From assembly GCF_037949285.1 (NCBI RefSeq), contig NZ_CP149926.1:909501-973500 (forward strand): a stretch of 64,000 nucleotides of DNA. Reading direction: 5' to 3'. Origin of the DNA: Thioclava sp. GXIMD4216. Lineage in GTDB: Bacteria > Pseudomonadota > Alphaproteobacteria > Rhodobacterales > Rhodobacteraceae. This document shows, piece by piece, positions 8,496-19,831 of this stretch. A program made the position numbers and the translations under genes. Position 1 is the first letter of the stretch, and each line of letters begins with the position of its first letter. The notes beneath the pieces are model-generated. The model had not been told where the DNA came from. It was given only the letters and a program-made list of their open reading frames with translations, and ran no database searches.

Positions 8496-8763
8496 GGCAG
8501 CAACCCATTCCTCGAACCCGTTTACCCAAGTTCCGATTGAAATCACGATTTCGGTCGGGAAGGCACGCCCGATGGTGCGTGACCTGCTGCGGATGAAGCG
8601 CGATTCCGTTATGCCGCTGGATAGCCGCGTGGATGATCCTGTGGAGTTGTATGTGGGAGATAAGCTGATTGCGCGCGGGGAACTCACCGAGATGCAGGGG
8701 GAGCATGCCGGCCAGCTCGGGGTCCGCTTGACGGAAGTGATCGATCTGCAAAACGGGCTGTGA
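8488..8763 (+). CDS. fliN: Flagellar motor switch protein FliN
   Basis: A 91-residue SpoA-domain protein. The core includes VPIEITISVGKARPMVRDLLRMKRDSVMPLDSRVDDPVELYV and GEHAGQLGVRLTEV, the FliN/YscQ signature. FliN is part of the C-ring that switches rotation and docks export substrates. At 91 residues it is shorter than enteric FliN (about 137) because the N-terminal extension is missing, which is common in alphaproteobacteria. The start at 8488 overlaps the fliH-like gene by eight bases; fliP begins one base after its stop, so the four genes form a tight operon. Confidence 0.9.
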   Translation: MTEAATHSSNPFTQVPIEITISVGKARPMVRDLLRMKRDSVMPLDSRVDDPVELYVGDKLIARGELTEMQGEHAGQLGVRLTEVIDLQNGL

Positions 8764-8764
8764 C

Positions 8765-9499
8765 ATGCAGATGTCACGGCTCGCCCTCTACGGGGCATTA
8801 ACGTTAATACTTTCTGCGCTGCCGACGATGGCGCAGGAAGTCACGCTTGATTTCGGTGGCGAGAATAGCCTGACCGGAAGCTCGGTCCTGCTGATTTCAG
8901 CCGTTACCCTGCTCAGTCTGGCTCCGGGCATCATGATCATGGTGACCTGCTTTCCCTTTATCGTGACGGTGCTTTCCATCCTGCGTCAGGCCATTGGTCT
9001 ACAGCAGGCACCGCCGAACATGCTGATCATTTCGCTGGCCCTGTTTTTGACGTGGTTCATCATGGAACCGACATTTATGGAGTCCTATACCAACGGGATT
9101 TCGCCGCTGATGAATGGCGAGCTGGATATGATGCCCGCATTGGAAAAAGCCATCGCGCCGTTCCGCGTTTTCATGGCAGGGCGAACCAATCCTGAAACCT
9201 TCGCGTCGCTGGCCCAGCTGCGTTCGCCGGAGGCCACGCTGGTTCTGTCGCCGGATGTCCCGCTGTCGACGCTGGTGCCTTCCTTCATGCTGTCGGAGAT
9301 CGCGCGCGCCTTCCAGATCGGGTTTCTGGTGTATATCCCGTTTCTGGTGATCGACCTTGTGGTATCGGCGGTGCTGATGTCGATGGGGATGATGATGGTC
9401 CCGCCTGCGGTCGTATCCTTACCCTTCAAGCTGGCCTTCTTTGTGGTGGCCAATGGATGGGTGCTGATCTCGGATGCGTTGGTCCGCAGCTATTTCTAA
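8765..9499 (+). CDS. fliP: Flagellar type III export gate protein FliP
   Basis: A 244-residue polytopic protein with a cleavable signal-like N-terminus (ALTLILSALPTMAQ). FliP family signatures follow: LLSLAPGIMIMVTCFPFIVTVLSILRQAIG, APPNMLIISLALFLTWFIM, and near the end FLVYIPFLVIDLVVSAVLMSMGMMMVPP. FliP forms the core pore of the flagellar export gate with FliQ and FliR, neither of which is visible here. A second ATG two codons in (8771) is an equally possible start. The gene closes the operon and is followed at once by a strong terminator. Confidence 0.95.
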   Translation: MQMSRLALYGALTLILSALPTMAQEVTLDFGGENSLTGSSVLLISAVTLLSLAPGIMIMVTCFPFIVTVLSILRQAIGLQQAPPNMLIISLALFLTWFIMEPTFMESYTNGISPLMNGELDMMPALEKAIAPFRVFMAGRTNPETFASLAQLRSPEATLVLSPDVPLSTLVPSFMLSEIARAFQIGFLVYIPFLVIDLVVSAVLMSMGMMMVPPAVVSLPFKLAFFVVANGWVLISDALVRSYF

Positions 9500-9502
9500 C
9501 AG

Positions 9503-9528
9503 AAAAGGCGCCTGAAAGGGCGCCTTTT
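9503..9528 (+). terminator. Rho-independent terminator after fliP
   Basis: AAAAGGCGCC - TGAAAG - GGCGCCTTTT is a perfect 10-base-pair stem followed by further T residues. It starts a few bases after the fliP stop and ends the fliF-H-N-P operon. It may also serve the convergent thioesterase gene. Confidence 0.85.
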
Positions 9529-9548
9529 TCGACTATGACACCAAGGGG

Positions 9549-10058
9549 TTATTTAACCTTGGCGGAGGCTTCTTCCATGCGTACGGCATGTTCTTTGCGC
9601 AGATCGCGGCGCAGTTCTGCGGCATCCCAGCGATGCTGCTCTTCTTCCGTCTGCGGGGTCAGTTTCGGCACCTCGACGGGCTTGCCGATTTCGTCCACGG
9701 CGACCATCGTGAAATAGCAGCTATTGGTGTGACGGCGGCGGCCTGCGGTGATGTTCTCAGCCTCGACGCGGATCCCGATTTCCATCGAGGAGCGGCCCGT
9801 ATGGTTTACGGCCGCCTGAAAACGCACCAGCTCGCCGACGAGGATGGGTTGTTTGAAGGTCACCTGATCCACCGACAGCGTCACCGCATAGGACCCCGAA
9901 TAGCGGGAGGCCAGCGTAAACGCGACACGGTCCAGCTCTGCCAGCAATGCGCCCCCATGCACCTTGCCCGAGAAATTGGCCATATCCGGCGTCATCAAGA
10001 CGTTCATCTCGAGCGTTTTACGCTCGTCTTCGGTCAATCTACTGTTCATACTCGTCAT
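9549..10058 (-). CDS. Acyl-CoA thioesterase, hotdog fold
   Basis: A 169-residue protein with the hotdog acyl-CoA thioesterase core: SGKVHGGALLAELDRVAF holds the active-site aspartate region, then VTFKQPILVGELVRFQA and GIRVEAENI. It would hydrolyse acyl-CoA to free acid and CoA in the cytoplasm, as YciA/BFIT-type enzymes do. The C-terminus (about 30 residues) is charged and helical. The start is uncertain: ATG 10058 and ATG 10049 both lie near a weak GGGA, and the frame stays open further upstream. It is the only gene of its transcript, running towards fliP. Confidence 0.8.
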   Translation of the reverse strand: MTSMNSRLTEDERKTLEMNVLMTPDMANFSGKVHGGALLAELDRVAFTLASRYSGSYAVTLSVDQVTFKQPILVGELVRFQAAVNHTGRSSMEIGIRVEAENITAGRRRHTNSCYFTMVAVDEIGKPVEVPKLTPQTEEEQHRWDAAELRRDLRKEHAVRMEEASAKVK

Positions 10059-10196
10059 GTCCCGTTTTGTTGCGGGCCTTAAGACATGTTGCGATAGAAA
10101 TGGGAACCCCTCAGGAATGCAAATGCGCTTTGCATCAGCGGGATAGGTCGCAGCGATCTGTGGCTTGGGCGGCATTTCCGGCGCGCGCCTGCGCGG

Positions 10197-10844
10197 CTAT
10201 TGCGCCAGATGCCGCAGCCCTTGGGTGACATCGGTGCGCACTGCCAGCCGGAGACCGGGTTCGTCGCCCGCCCGTAGCGCGGCCAGAATAAGCCGGTGAT
10301 GGCGCGGAGGTTCGTTGCGCTGCATCTGGTTATACACCGCCCGCATGGTCGGCCCGAGCTGTAGCCAGACCGTTTCGATCACCGCCAGAATGGCCGGAGC
10401 CTGTGCGCGCAGATACAGGGTACGGTGGAATTCCAGATTGGTCCGGATATAGCCGATCGCATCCATTTTCACGACAGCCTCCGCATTGGCGTGATTGATC
10501 GTCGTCAGCCGGTCGATCAGCGCCATATGCGCACGGGGCAGGGCGCGCGAGGCCAGCTCAGGCTCGATCAGCGCGCGCAAGGCGGCCAGCTCCTCGATCC
10601 GGTCATTCGACAGCAAGGGGGTAATCACGCGCCCCGACGCCGAAAGGAACAGCGCGCCCTCGGCCACCAGCCGCCGCAGGGCCTCGCGCACGGGGGTCAT
10701 CGACACGCCGTTCTCCTTGGCCAGGCCACGCAATGTCAGCGGTGTCCCGGGGGGGATTTCCCCATGCATGATCTGCATCCGCAACCGACGATACAGTTTA
10801 TCGTGGACGGCGGTGTCGATCTGGCGTGTGGAGATGGTTGTCAT
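10197..10844 (-). CDS. GntR-family transcriptional regulator, candidate AkgR-type TCA-cycle regulator
   Basis: A 215-residue regulator with a winged helix-turn-helix at about residues 10-75 (LRGLAKENGVSMTPVREALRRLVAEG) and a helical FCD-type effector domain after it. I chose ATG 10844 (MTTISTRQ) because the longer frame would run into the neighbouring gene. The palindrome TGTGATCACG lies nine bases upstream of the start, overlapping the probable promoter. The same palindrome is paired upstream of sucC and sdhC in this window. This supports autoregulation and control of TCA-cycle operons, as reported for the GntR protein AkgR of Rhodobacter sphaeroides. Orthology to AkgR is inferred, not shown. 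Confidence 0.85.
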   Translation of the reverse strand: MTTISTRQIDTAVHDKLYRRLRMQIMHGEIPPGTPLTLRGLAKENGVSMTPVREALRRLVAEGALFLSASGRVITPLLSNDRIEELAALRALIEPELASRALPRAHMALIDRLTTINHANAEAVVKMDAIGYIRTNLEFHRTLYLRAQAPAILAVIETVWLQLGPTMRAVYNQMQRNEPPRHHRLILAALRAGDEPGLRLAVRTDVTQGLRHLAQ

Positions 10845-10852
10845 GGTCTCTA

Positions 10853-10862
10853 TGTGATCACG
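10853..10862. promoter_or_regulatory. Single TGTGATCACG palindrome upstream of the GntR gene
   Basis: The box matches nine of ten positions of the TGTGATCACA boxes found in pairs upstream of sucC and sdhC. Read on the minus strand, TTGACC (10874-10879) and a 17-base spacer place a possible -10 region at 10851-10856, so the box would overlap the core promoter. That position suits autorepression. Confidence 0.55.
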
Positions 10863-10875
10863 AATGCGGGCAAGG

Positions 10876-11622
10876 TCAATCGCGGAAATGGGTCGCATGC
10901 AGGCGCCCACCCTCATCGCGGAGCCAGCGCCGTTCCGCCCGCCAGTCAGGGCGCAGCTTTTCGACGATGGCCCAGAATGCCGGTGAATGGTTCATTTCGA
11001 CCAGATGGGCCACTTCATGCGCGGCGACATAGTCCAGCACCTCGGGAGGCGCCATGATCAAGCGCCAGCTATAGCTGAGTGCGCCTTTGGAACTGCACGA
11101 ACCCCAGCGCGAGCGGGTATCGCGCAGGGTGATGGCGCTGAAGCTCTGCCCGATCTGTGCGGCATATTGCTCGGTGGCCACCTGTAGCCTGCGCCGCGCA
11201 TGGTGCTTGAGGAAGCTCTCAAGTTTGCGGGCCATGCGATCTTCGGGGCCGGGAACAAACAGCATCTGGCCCTCTTGGACGGGCAGGCGGCCCTGACCGG
11301 GGACAAGCTGCACCTCTGTGCCTTCATAAAGGATCGAGGCACCGTAGCGGATGCGGGTCACGGGCGGCAGACGGGCCACGGCTTCGCGCAGCCAGTCCTG
11401 ATGGGCGAGCGCGAATTCCAGCGCGTCTTTCTCGGTGCCACGCGCGGGAATGGTCAGGGTCACGGCACCACCGCTGCGCGACACGCGCAGCCCGTAACGC
11501 CGTGCGCGGGCATTGTTGTGAAGCTTGATCTGCACATCAGGCAGGTCGCGCAGCGTGACGAAGCGCTGTTCGGCCTTGGCAGGTGCTTTCCCTGCAAAGC
11601 GCATTTTCGACGATAAGGCCAT
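10876..11622 (-). CDS. YgjP/DUF45-type zinc metallohydrolase (M48-like)
   Basis: A 248-residue protein of the YgjP/DUF45 group. The metal site is visible: HEVAH at residues 202-206 and a further histidine in NHSPAFW (residue 212), preceded by the family signature RDTRSRWGSCSSKG (168-180). The N-terminal half is beta rich and contains a helix with HQDW. The family is thought to be metallopeptidase-like, but its substrate is unknown. It lies upstream of the GntR gene on the same strand with a 31-base gap, and divergent from the FYDLN-protein gene. Confidence 0.85.
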   Translation of the reverse strand: MALSSKMRFAGKAPAKAEQRFVTLRDLPDVQIKLHNNARARRYGLRVSRSGGAVTLTIPARGTEKDALEFALAHQDWLREAVARLPPVTRIRYGASILYEGTEVQLVPGQGRLPVQEGQMLFVPGPEDRMARKLESFLKHHARRRLQVATEQYAAQIGQSFSAITLRDTRSRWGSCSSKGALSYSWRLIMAPPEVLDYVAAHEVAHLVEMNHSPAFWAIVEKLRPDWRAERRWLRDEGGRLHATHFRD

Positions 11623-11741
11623 GATTGTGATGCAACCTCTTCATCTCATTCGGCGAAAAACTCGAAAAAGCTTTGACACGCCCCGGTCATTGTGGCAGTT
11701 GGCGTCGACTCTTTCTCTCAGAGCGTAGCCAGGAGAATTCC

Positions 11742-12068
11742 ATGCCCAAAGAGGAATGGGGCGTCAAGCGCCTCTGTCCGCATTGTCAGAGCCGGTTTTA
11801 CGATCTGAACCGCGACCCGATGATCTGCCCGGTCTGCTCGAACAGTTTCACGCTGGAAAGCGTTTCGAGCGGGCGAGGTCACGTTCTGGTGGCGGACAAA
11901 ACCGGTAACAAACAAGCCGATCTGGATGTCGATGATCTCGGCGATGATGATCTGGATGATGATGCAGGTGATGTCGATCTGGATGATGATCTGCTCGACG
12001 AGGATGATGACGATAATGTCTCGCTCGACGATATTGCGGATGTCAGCTCGGATGACGACGACAACTAA
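11742..12068 (+). CDS. FYDLN acid domain protein (TIGR02300-like)
   Basis: A 108-residue protein. Its N-terminus has a zinc-ribbon pattern, CPHC at residues 13-16 and CPVC about 17 residues later, around the diagnostic FYDLNRDP motif. The last 50 residues are almost entirely Asp, Leu and Val and very acidic. This matches the alphaproteobacterial TIGR02300 family, whose function is not known. The start follows AGGAG at 11731. It is monocistronic, with its own terminator. The GAT-rich DNA of the acidic tail is coding low complexity rather than a separate repeat element. Confidence 0.88.
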   Translation: MPKEEWGVKRLCPHCQSRFYDLNRDPMICPVCSNSFTLESVSSGRGHVLVADKTGNKQADLDVDDLGDDDLDDDAGDVDLDDDLLDEDDDDNVSLDDIADVSSDDDDN

Positions 12069-12091
12069 GTCTGTAACCAGACTGTTCTGAT

Positions 12092-12122
12092 AAAAGGGCG
12101 CGGCTATTGGCTGCGCCCTTTT
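12092..12122 (+). terminator. Rho-independent terminator after the FYDLN gene
   Basis: AAAAGGGCGC and GCGCCCTTTT pair around an 11-base apex that includes a short GGC/GCT pairing, followed by more T residues. Confidence 0.8.
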
Positions 12123-12174
12123 TATTGTGTCTGCGGCCTGTGTTCCGGCGCGGTTCACATGCCCGTCCGGCATG

Positions 12175-12201
12175 AAAAAGGGCAGCCCGAAAGCTGCCCT
12201 T
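12175..12201 (-). terminator. Rho-independent terminator after lpd
   Basis: On the minus strand AAGGGCAGC - TTTCGG - GCTGCCCTT is followed by a run of T. It lies 22 bases beyond the lpd stop. Confidence 0.8.
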
Positions 12202-12222
12202 CCTGTTGCGCTCGAAGCCCGA

Positions 12223-13608
12223 TCAGGCGTGGATTGCGCCGTCACCACAGGCCAGAGCCGCCTCACGGACCGCTTCCGAGAAGGTCGGGTGCGCGTGGCA
12301 GGTCAGGGCCAGATCTTCGGCAGAGGCGCCGAATTCCATCGCCACACAGACTTCGTGGATCAGGTCGCCTGCGCCCGGGCCGATGATATGCGCCCCGAGA
12401 ATGCGGTCGTTCTCATCCACGATCAGCTTGGCGAAACCATCCGCCTGGAAGACGGCCTTGGCGCGCGCATTGCCCATGAAGGGGAATTTGCCAACCTTGT
12501 ATTTCACGCCCTCTTTCTTCAGCTCTTCCTCGGTTTTGCCGACCGATGCCACCTCGGGGGTGGTGTAGATCACACCGGGGATGACGCCATAATTGACATG
12601 GCCATGCTTGCCCGCGATGACCTCGGCAACGGCCATGCCCTCGTCTTCGGCCTTGTGGGCCAGCATCGGGCCGATGATCGCATCGCCGATCGCATAGACG
12701 CCTTTGACAGTGGTCTGCCAATGGGCATCGGTCTTGATCTGGCCGCGCTGTTCCATCTCGACGCCGATTTCCGCCAGACCCAGACCATCGGTATAGGGCT
12801 TGCGGCCGGTGGCCACGAGAACGGTATCCGCGTCGATGGTGACCTCGCTGTCATCCTTGCGCAGCTTGTAGGTGACCTTGGCCTTGCCGCCCTTGGTCTC
12901 GACCGATTGCACAGCCGCGCCGAGGACGAACTCCATGCCCTGCTTGGCAAGGATCTTCTGGAACTGCTTGGACACCTCGCCATCCATCGTGGGGGTGATC
13001 ACGTCGAGGAATTCGACCACGGTCACCTTGGCGCCCAGACGCGCATAGACCGAGCCCATTTCCAGACCGATAACGCCTGCGCCGATCACAACGAGCGATT
13101 TCGGGATTTTTTTCAGCGACAGCGCGCCGGTGGAGGACACAACGGTCTCTTCGTCGATCTCGATCCCCGGCAGCGAGGACGGCACCGACCCCGAAGCGAT
13201 CACGATGTTTTTGGCGGTGTGAACCTCATCACCGACCTTGACCTGACCGGCGGCAGGGATCGAGCCCCAGCCTTTGAGCCAAGTGACCTTGTTCTTCTTG
13301 AACAGGAACTCGATGCCCTTGGTATTGCCGTCGACGACCTCTTGCTTATAGGCCTTCATCTGGTCCCAATCGACCGAAGGCGTTTTGCCCTTCAGGCCCA
13401 TCTTGGCGAAGTTATGTTCGGCTTCATGCAGCTCGTGGGTCGCATGCAAGAGCGCCTTGGAGGGGATGCAGCCCACATTGAGGCAGGTGCCGCCCAGCGT
13501 CTCGCGGCCTTCGACACAGGCGGTTTTCAGCCCCAGTTGGGCACAGCGGATAGCGCAGACATAGCCACCCGGGCCGCCGCCAATCACGATCACATCAAAT
13601 TCAGCCAT
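12223..13608 (-). CDS. lpdA: Dihydrolipoyl dehydrogenase (E3)
   Basis: A 461-residue flavoprotein disulfide reductase. The FAD dinucleotide motif is [15 protein letters not shown] (residues 6-20) and the redox pair is C42/C47 in [12 protein letters not shown] binding follows at [11 protein letters not shown], and the C-terminal catalytic HAHPTFSE supplies His440 and Glu445. It reoxidises dihydrolipoamide of 2-oxo acid dehydrogenase complexes with NAD. Its place downstream of sucA-sucB makes it the E3 of the 2-oxoglutarate dehydrogenase complex. Three small membrane-protein genes separate it from sucB, and a terminator follows. Confidence 0.97.
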   Translation of the reverse strand: MAEFDVIVIGGGPGGYVCAIRCAQLGLKTACVEGRETLGGTCLNVGCIPSKALLHATHELHEAEHNFAKMGLKGKTPSVDWDQMKAYKQEVVDGNTKGIEFLFKKNKVTWLKGWGSIPAAGQVKVGDEVHTAKNIVIASGSVPSSLPGIEIDEETVVSSTGALSLKKIPKSLVVIGAGVIGLEMGSVYARLGAKVTVVEFLDVITPTMDGEVSKQFQKILAKQGMEFVLGAAVQSVETKGGKAKVTYKLRKDDSEVTIDADTVLVATGRKPYTDGLGLAEIGVEMEQRGQIKTDAHWQTTVKGVYAIGDAIIGPMLAHKAEDEGMAVAEVIAGKHGHVNYGVIPGVIYTTPEVASVGKTEEELKKEGVKYKVGKFPFMGNARAKAVFQADGFAKLIVDENDRILGAHIIGPGAGDLIHEVCVAMEFGASAEDLALTCHAHPTFSEAVREAALACGDGAIHA

Positions 13609-13671
13609 TTTTTGCTCCTATCTGTCAGGTGCGGATTATATCAGTCGGGCAGGGATAGCCCCGCCCTCGTT

Positions 13672-14079
13672 TCAGATCAGGCCGATCAAAAGCACGGCCA
13701 GAGTTGCAAGAAGCCCGATCCCCCAGAACAGCGAACGCCACGGCGTCCAGCCCAGTGCATAGGCGGGGATAAAGGCGAACCTTGCGACAAGAAAGATGCC
13801 GCAAAGCGTGGTTGTCAGGGGGCCCGTCTGCCGTGTCAGTACCACCAGAAGCACCGCAGGCGTGAACAGGATGAGGCTTTCAAAGGAGTTGTTCATCGCG
13901 CGCTGGAGGCGGGCGGTCACCACCGACAGCGGCTTGGCCGGAGGGGTGTCGCGCGGGCTGAGCGCATAGCCGCGCGGCAGTTCCAGATTGGCGCGCACCG
14001 CAAACAGCACCATCAGGGCGATATGCAGCAGCACGGCCAGACCGAGCGCGCTAAGTTCGGGGGTGGTGAATTCGATCAT
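13672..14079 (-). CDS. MAPEG-family membrane protein (copy 2)
   Basis: A 135-residue protein with four predicted membrane helices, including LSALGLAVLLHIALMVLFAVRAN at the start and FWGIGLLATLAVLLIGLI at the end. The signature RLQRAMNNSFESLILFTPAVLLVVLT is typical of bacterial MAPEG proteins (R-x-x-R-A-x-x-N-x-x-E). The family includes glutathione-dependent membrane enzymes, but bacterial members of this type are mostly unassigned. It follows a second MAPEG gene by seven bases and precedes lpd by 63, so it probably sits in the suc transcript. Confidence 0.8.
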   Translation of the reverse strand: MIEFTTPELSALGLAVLLHIALMVLFAVRANLELPRGYALSPRDTPPAKPLSVVTARLQRAMNNSFESLILFTPAVLLVVLTRQTGPLTTTLCGIFLVARFAFIPAYALGWTPWRSLFWGIGLLATLAVLLIGLI

Positions 14080-14086
14080 GGGAGCC

Positions 14087-14479
14087 TCAGAGGATTGCCG
14101 ACAGGATCATAACAAGCGTGGCCGCAAGACCCGCCAAGAAAATCACAGAGCGCCACGGCACCCAGCCGAAAGCATAGGCCGGAAGATAGAGCGCCCGCGC
14201 AGCCACATAGACCCAGGCGCAAAGCGCGCTCAGCCAGCCATTCGTGCCGGTGAACTGCACCATGACCACCGCAATGACAAACGGCCCGATATTCTCGGTA
14301 TGGTTCGACAATGCACGGCGCAGGCGCAGGGTTTTTTCCGACAGCCGCGCCTCGAGATTTTCACGGGTGCCCAGATTCCCCTCTTTGCCGATATCGGCCT
14401 CGAGGGATCTTTGTGACCACAGCACGGCCGCCAGATGTATCAGCACGGTTGCGGCAAGGGCGTAGAGTTCGGGGGTCAT
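14087..14479 (-). CDS. MAPEG-family membrane protein (copy 1)
   Basis: A 130-residue four-helix protein, a diverged paralogue of the gene just downstream. Both share the RLRRALSNHTENIGPF-type signature and the YLPAYAFGWVPWRS segment before the last helix (in the neighbour, FIPAYALGWTPWRS). It starts within the stop of the upstream membrane-protein gene (four-base overlap). A tandem duplication inside the suc-lpd cluster is the simplest explanation. Enzymatic function is unknown. Confidence 0.8.
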   Translation of the reverse strand: MTPELYALAATVLIHLAAVLWSQRSLEADIGKEGNLGTRENLEARLSEKTLRLRRALSNHTENIGPFVIAVVMVQFTGTNGWLSALCAWVYVAARALYLPAYAFGWVPWRSVIFLAGLAATLVMILSAIL

Positions 14480-14832
14480 GCCAGAACCCTTTCCGGTTTA
14501 CGCAGCGCAAGCGAAAATCCTGCGATTGCGGCCAGAATGCCGTCCAGCAGCGGCCAGAAATTTCCAAGGCTCAGCCCGCCCGAAATGGCATGCAGGTAAT
14601 GCAGCGCGCAGAGGGCAAGGGCAAACAGCCAGACCGGACGTTGCGGCGCGCGCAAAGAAAACTGGAGACAGAGCAGCAGAGCAAGGTCGACAACCAGAAT
14701 GATCATATCGGTTGCCTCGGCCCGCCCCATCGCAAGGAACGCGGTGAGAGCCGGGAAATAGAACGCCCGAAGCGCAATCTCCGCCCAGATCATCCATCGT
14801 GCCAGTTGCATCAGTCTTGCCTCGAAACGCAC
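14476..14832 (-). CDS. Small hydrophobic membrane protein, unknown
   Basis: About 118 residues (111 if it starts at the internal ATG 14811) with four predicted membrane helices, for example MIILVVDLALLLCLQFSL and VWLFALALCALHYLHAI, and a short C-terminal basic end. I do not recognise the family. It is the first of three small membrane-protein genes between sucB and lpd and overlaps the following MAPEG gene by four bases. That coupling suggests joint expression, but nothing in the sequence shows a catalytic role. Confidence 0.65.
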   Translation of the reverse strand: MRFEARLMQLARWMIWAEIALRAFYFPALTAFLAMGRAEATDMIILVVDLALLLCLQFSLRAPQRPVWLFALALCALHYLHAISGGLSLGNFWPLLDGILAAIAGFSLALRKPERVLA

Positions 14833-14850
14833 CTGTAGGGGGTGCAGGGG

Positions 14851-14877
14851 TGTGGCGCCCCGTGACAGGGCGCCACA
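14851..14877 (-). other. Perfect hairpin just after sucB, without a U-tract
   Basis: TGTGGCGCCC and GGGCGCCACA form a perfect 10-base-pair stem around CGTGACA, eight bases after the sucB stop. No T-run follows on the minus strand, so an mRNA 3'-end or processing structure that protects the sucAB message is more likely than simple termination. Confidence 0.5.
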
Positions 14878-14884
14878 TATCGGA

Positions 14885-16393
14885 TTACAGATCCATCAGC
14901 AGGCGGCGCGGATCTTCCAGCGCTTCTTTCACGCGCACGAGGAAGGTCACAGCCCCTTTGCCGTCAACGATACGGTGGTCATAGGACAGCGCGAGATACA
15001 TCATCGGACGGATCTCGATCTTGCCATTGATGACCATCGGACGGTCCTGGATCTTGTGCATCCCGAGGATACCCGATTGCGGCGGGTTCAGGATCGGCGA
15101 GGACATCAGCGAGCCATAGACACCACCGTTCGAGATGGTGAAGGTACCGCCCTGCATCTCTGCCATCGACAGCTTGCCGTCACGCGCGCGCTTGCCTTTT
15201 TCCGAGATCGCTTTCTCGATATCGGCAAAGGACATGCTGTCGGCGTCGCGGATCACCGGAACGACCAGACCCTGCGGGGTGCCAGCGGCCACGCCCATAT
15301 GGACGTAGTTCTTGTAGACGATCTCGTTGCCGTCGATCTCTGCGTTCACTTCCGGCACTTCTTTCAGAGCGTGGCAGCACGCTTTGGTAAAGAAGGACAT
15401 GAAGCCCAGACGTACGCCATGTTTCTTCTCGAACATGTCTTTGTACTGGTTACGCAGCGCCATCACTTCCGTCATGTCCACCTCGTTATAGGTGGTCAGC
15501 ATGGCGGCGGTGTTCTGGCTGTCTTTCAGGCGCTTGGCGATGGTGGCCCGCAGACGGGTCATTTTCACGCGCTCTTCGCGGGCTGCGTCATCGGCATTTG
15601 CGGTGCCGCGCGGCATCTGCACGGGGGCTGCCGCCACTGCCGGAGCAGGGGCCGAACCCGCTTTGGCCACATCTTCTTTCATGATGCGACCATCGCGGCC
15701 GGTGCCGGTGACCGAAGCGGGGTTGATGCCCTTTTCCGCCATCGCTTTTTCCGCCGAAGGCGCGTTTTTCACGCCTGCGCCCGAGGCCGCTTCTGCCGGT
15801 GCGGCTGCGGGGGCCGGAGCCGCTGCAACGGAGCCTGCCGATGCGCCTGCCATGATCACGGCCAGCTTGGCCGATGCGTCCACCGTGGTGCCTTCTGCGG
15901 CCACGATTTCCGACAGAACACCCGCAGCGGGGGCCGGAACCTCGACCGAAACCTTATCGGTTTCCAGCTCGCACAGCATTTCGTCCTGTGCGACCACATC
16001 GCCGGGTTTCTTGAACCAGGTCGAAACAGTGGCTTCGGATACCGACTCGCCCAGCGACGGAACCATCACATCCACGGCTTTGCCTTCGGAGCCACCCGCT
16101 GCCGGAGCCGCTGCCGCAGGGGCCTCGGCTTTGGGAGCGGTGGCTGCGGCTGCGCCGCCCTCGGTGATCATGGCCAGAAGCGCATCCACACCCACGGTGG
16201 TGCCTTCTGCGGCCACGATCTCGCCCAGCGTGCCTGCCGCGGGGGCCGGAACTTCGACGGTCACTTTGTCGGTTTCCAGCTCACACAGCATTTCGTCTTG
16301 GGCAACCGCGTCACCCGGCTTCTTGAACCAAGTGGCGACAGTGGCCTCGGTCACAGATTCGCCCAGCGTGGGGACGCGAACTTCGGTACTCAT
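14885..16393 (-). CDS. sucB: Dihydrolipoyllysine-residue succinyltransferase (E2 of 2-oxoglutarate dehydrogenase) with two lipoyl domains
   Basis: A 502-residue E2. Two lipoyl domains are present: residues about 2-77 with the lipoyl lysine K43 in ELETDKVTV, and about 107-182 with K149 in ELETDKVSV. They are joined by Ala/Pro linkers. A peripheral-subunit-binding domain follows at about 208-241 ([20 protein letters not shown]), and the catalytic domain ends with [10 protein letters not shown] (His473, Asp477). E. coli SucB has one lipoyl domain, so this is a duplicated form. It follows sucA by three bases and transfers succinyl to CoA in the TCA cycle. Confidence 0.96.
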   Translation of the reverse strand: MSTEVRVPTLGESVTEATVATWFKKPGDAVAQDEMLCELETDKVTVEVPAPAAGTLGEIVAAEGTTVGVDALLAMITEGGAAAATAPKAEAPAAAAPAAGGSEGKAVDVMVPSLGESVSEATVSTWFKKPGDVVAQDEMLCELETDKVSVEVPAPAAGVLSEIVAAEGTTVDASAKLAVIMAGASAGSVAAAPAPAAAPAEAASGAGVKNAPSAEKAMAEKGINPASVTGTGRDGRIMKEDVAKAGSAPAPAVAAAPVQMPRGTANADDAAREERVKMTRLRATIAKRLKDSQNTAAMLTTYNEVDMTEVMALRNQYKDMFEKKHGVRLGFMSFFTKACCHALKEVPEVNAEIDGNEIVYKNYVHMGVAAGTPQGLVVPVIRDADSMSFADIEKAISEKGKRARDGKLSMAEMQGGTFTISNGGVYGSLMSSPILNPPQSGILGMHKIQDRPMVINGKIEIRPMMYLALSYDHRIVDGKGAVTFLVRVKEALEDPRRLLMDL

Positions 16394-16396
16394 GGA

Positions 16397-19345
<2,949 letters not shown>

Positions 19346-19417
19346 ATGGTCACCTGTTCAGGTGGATGGGTTTGGAGCGGCCCGCGCGTGTCGCGGACCG
19401 TGATACGAAGTTGGGCC

Positions 19418-19831
19418 TTACTTGCTGTAAGGCGAGATGTAGGGCTGGCTCGCCGCAGACAAGCCCGCGGCATGTGCACAGCCGTCAGAGTATTTGGACC
19501 AGTCATTGGCGCTCGTGCACCGAGCTGCCTGTCCGTTGACGATTGTCCCGTTGGTGCGGGCGCTGTTGGCCACCGCATAGCCTGTGTCACCGGTCGGGGT
19601 GGTGCCCGCCGGAACCTTGCTGCGACCGACAATAGGCCCTGTGGTGATTGGGCCGGGGGCGGCTTTCACCATCTGATCTTGAATTTCCGAACCGGCGGTG
19701 TCGGCCTGCTCGTGAATTTTTCCGCTCCCCCAATAGTTACCCGGACCACAGGCCGTCAGCCCGACCGCGCAAGCCCCCAGCAAAGCGGCTTTGCCCAGAC
19801 GGAAGAAACTGGTTGTCTTCGTGGTGTTCAT
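19418..19831 (-). CDS. Small lipoprotein upstream of sucA, unknown function
   Basis: A 137-residue protein with a lipoprotein signal peptide: charged N-terminus, hydrophobic core KAALLGACAVGLTACG, and the lipobox LTAC with Cys28 as lipidation site. The mature part is rich in Gly, Thr, Ala and Ser and has a C-terminal pair of cysteines (ARCTSANDWSKYSDGCAHA) that could form a disulfide. I do not recognise the family. ATG 19831 has GAAGGG upstream. The same frame stays open for a further 108 codons upstream, but the signal peptide argues for the internal start. It probably shares a transcript with sucAB. Confidence 0.7.
   Translation of the reverse strand: MNTTKTTSFFRLGKAALLGACAVGLTACGPGNYWGSGKIHEQADTAGSEIQDQMVKAAPGPITTGPIVGRSKVPAGTTPTGDTGYAVANSARTNGTIVNGQAARCTSANDWSKYSDGCAHAAGLSAASQPYISPYSK

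Noticed and set aside
8797-8808. Palindrome ATTAACGTTAAT at the start of fliP, resembling a CtrA or LacI site.
   Set aside because: It lies within the fliP coding sequence inside an operon; no promoter is needed there.
11925-12064. GAT-rich tandem-like DNA.
   Set aside because: It encodes the acidic tail of the FYDLN protein and is coding low complexity, not an independent repeat or CRISPR.
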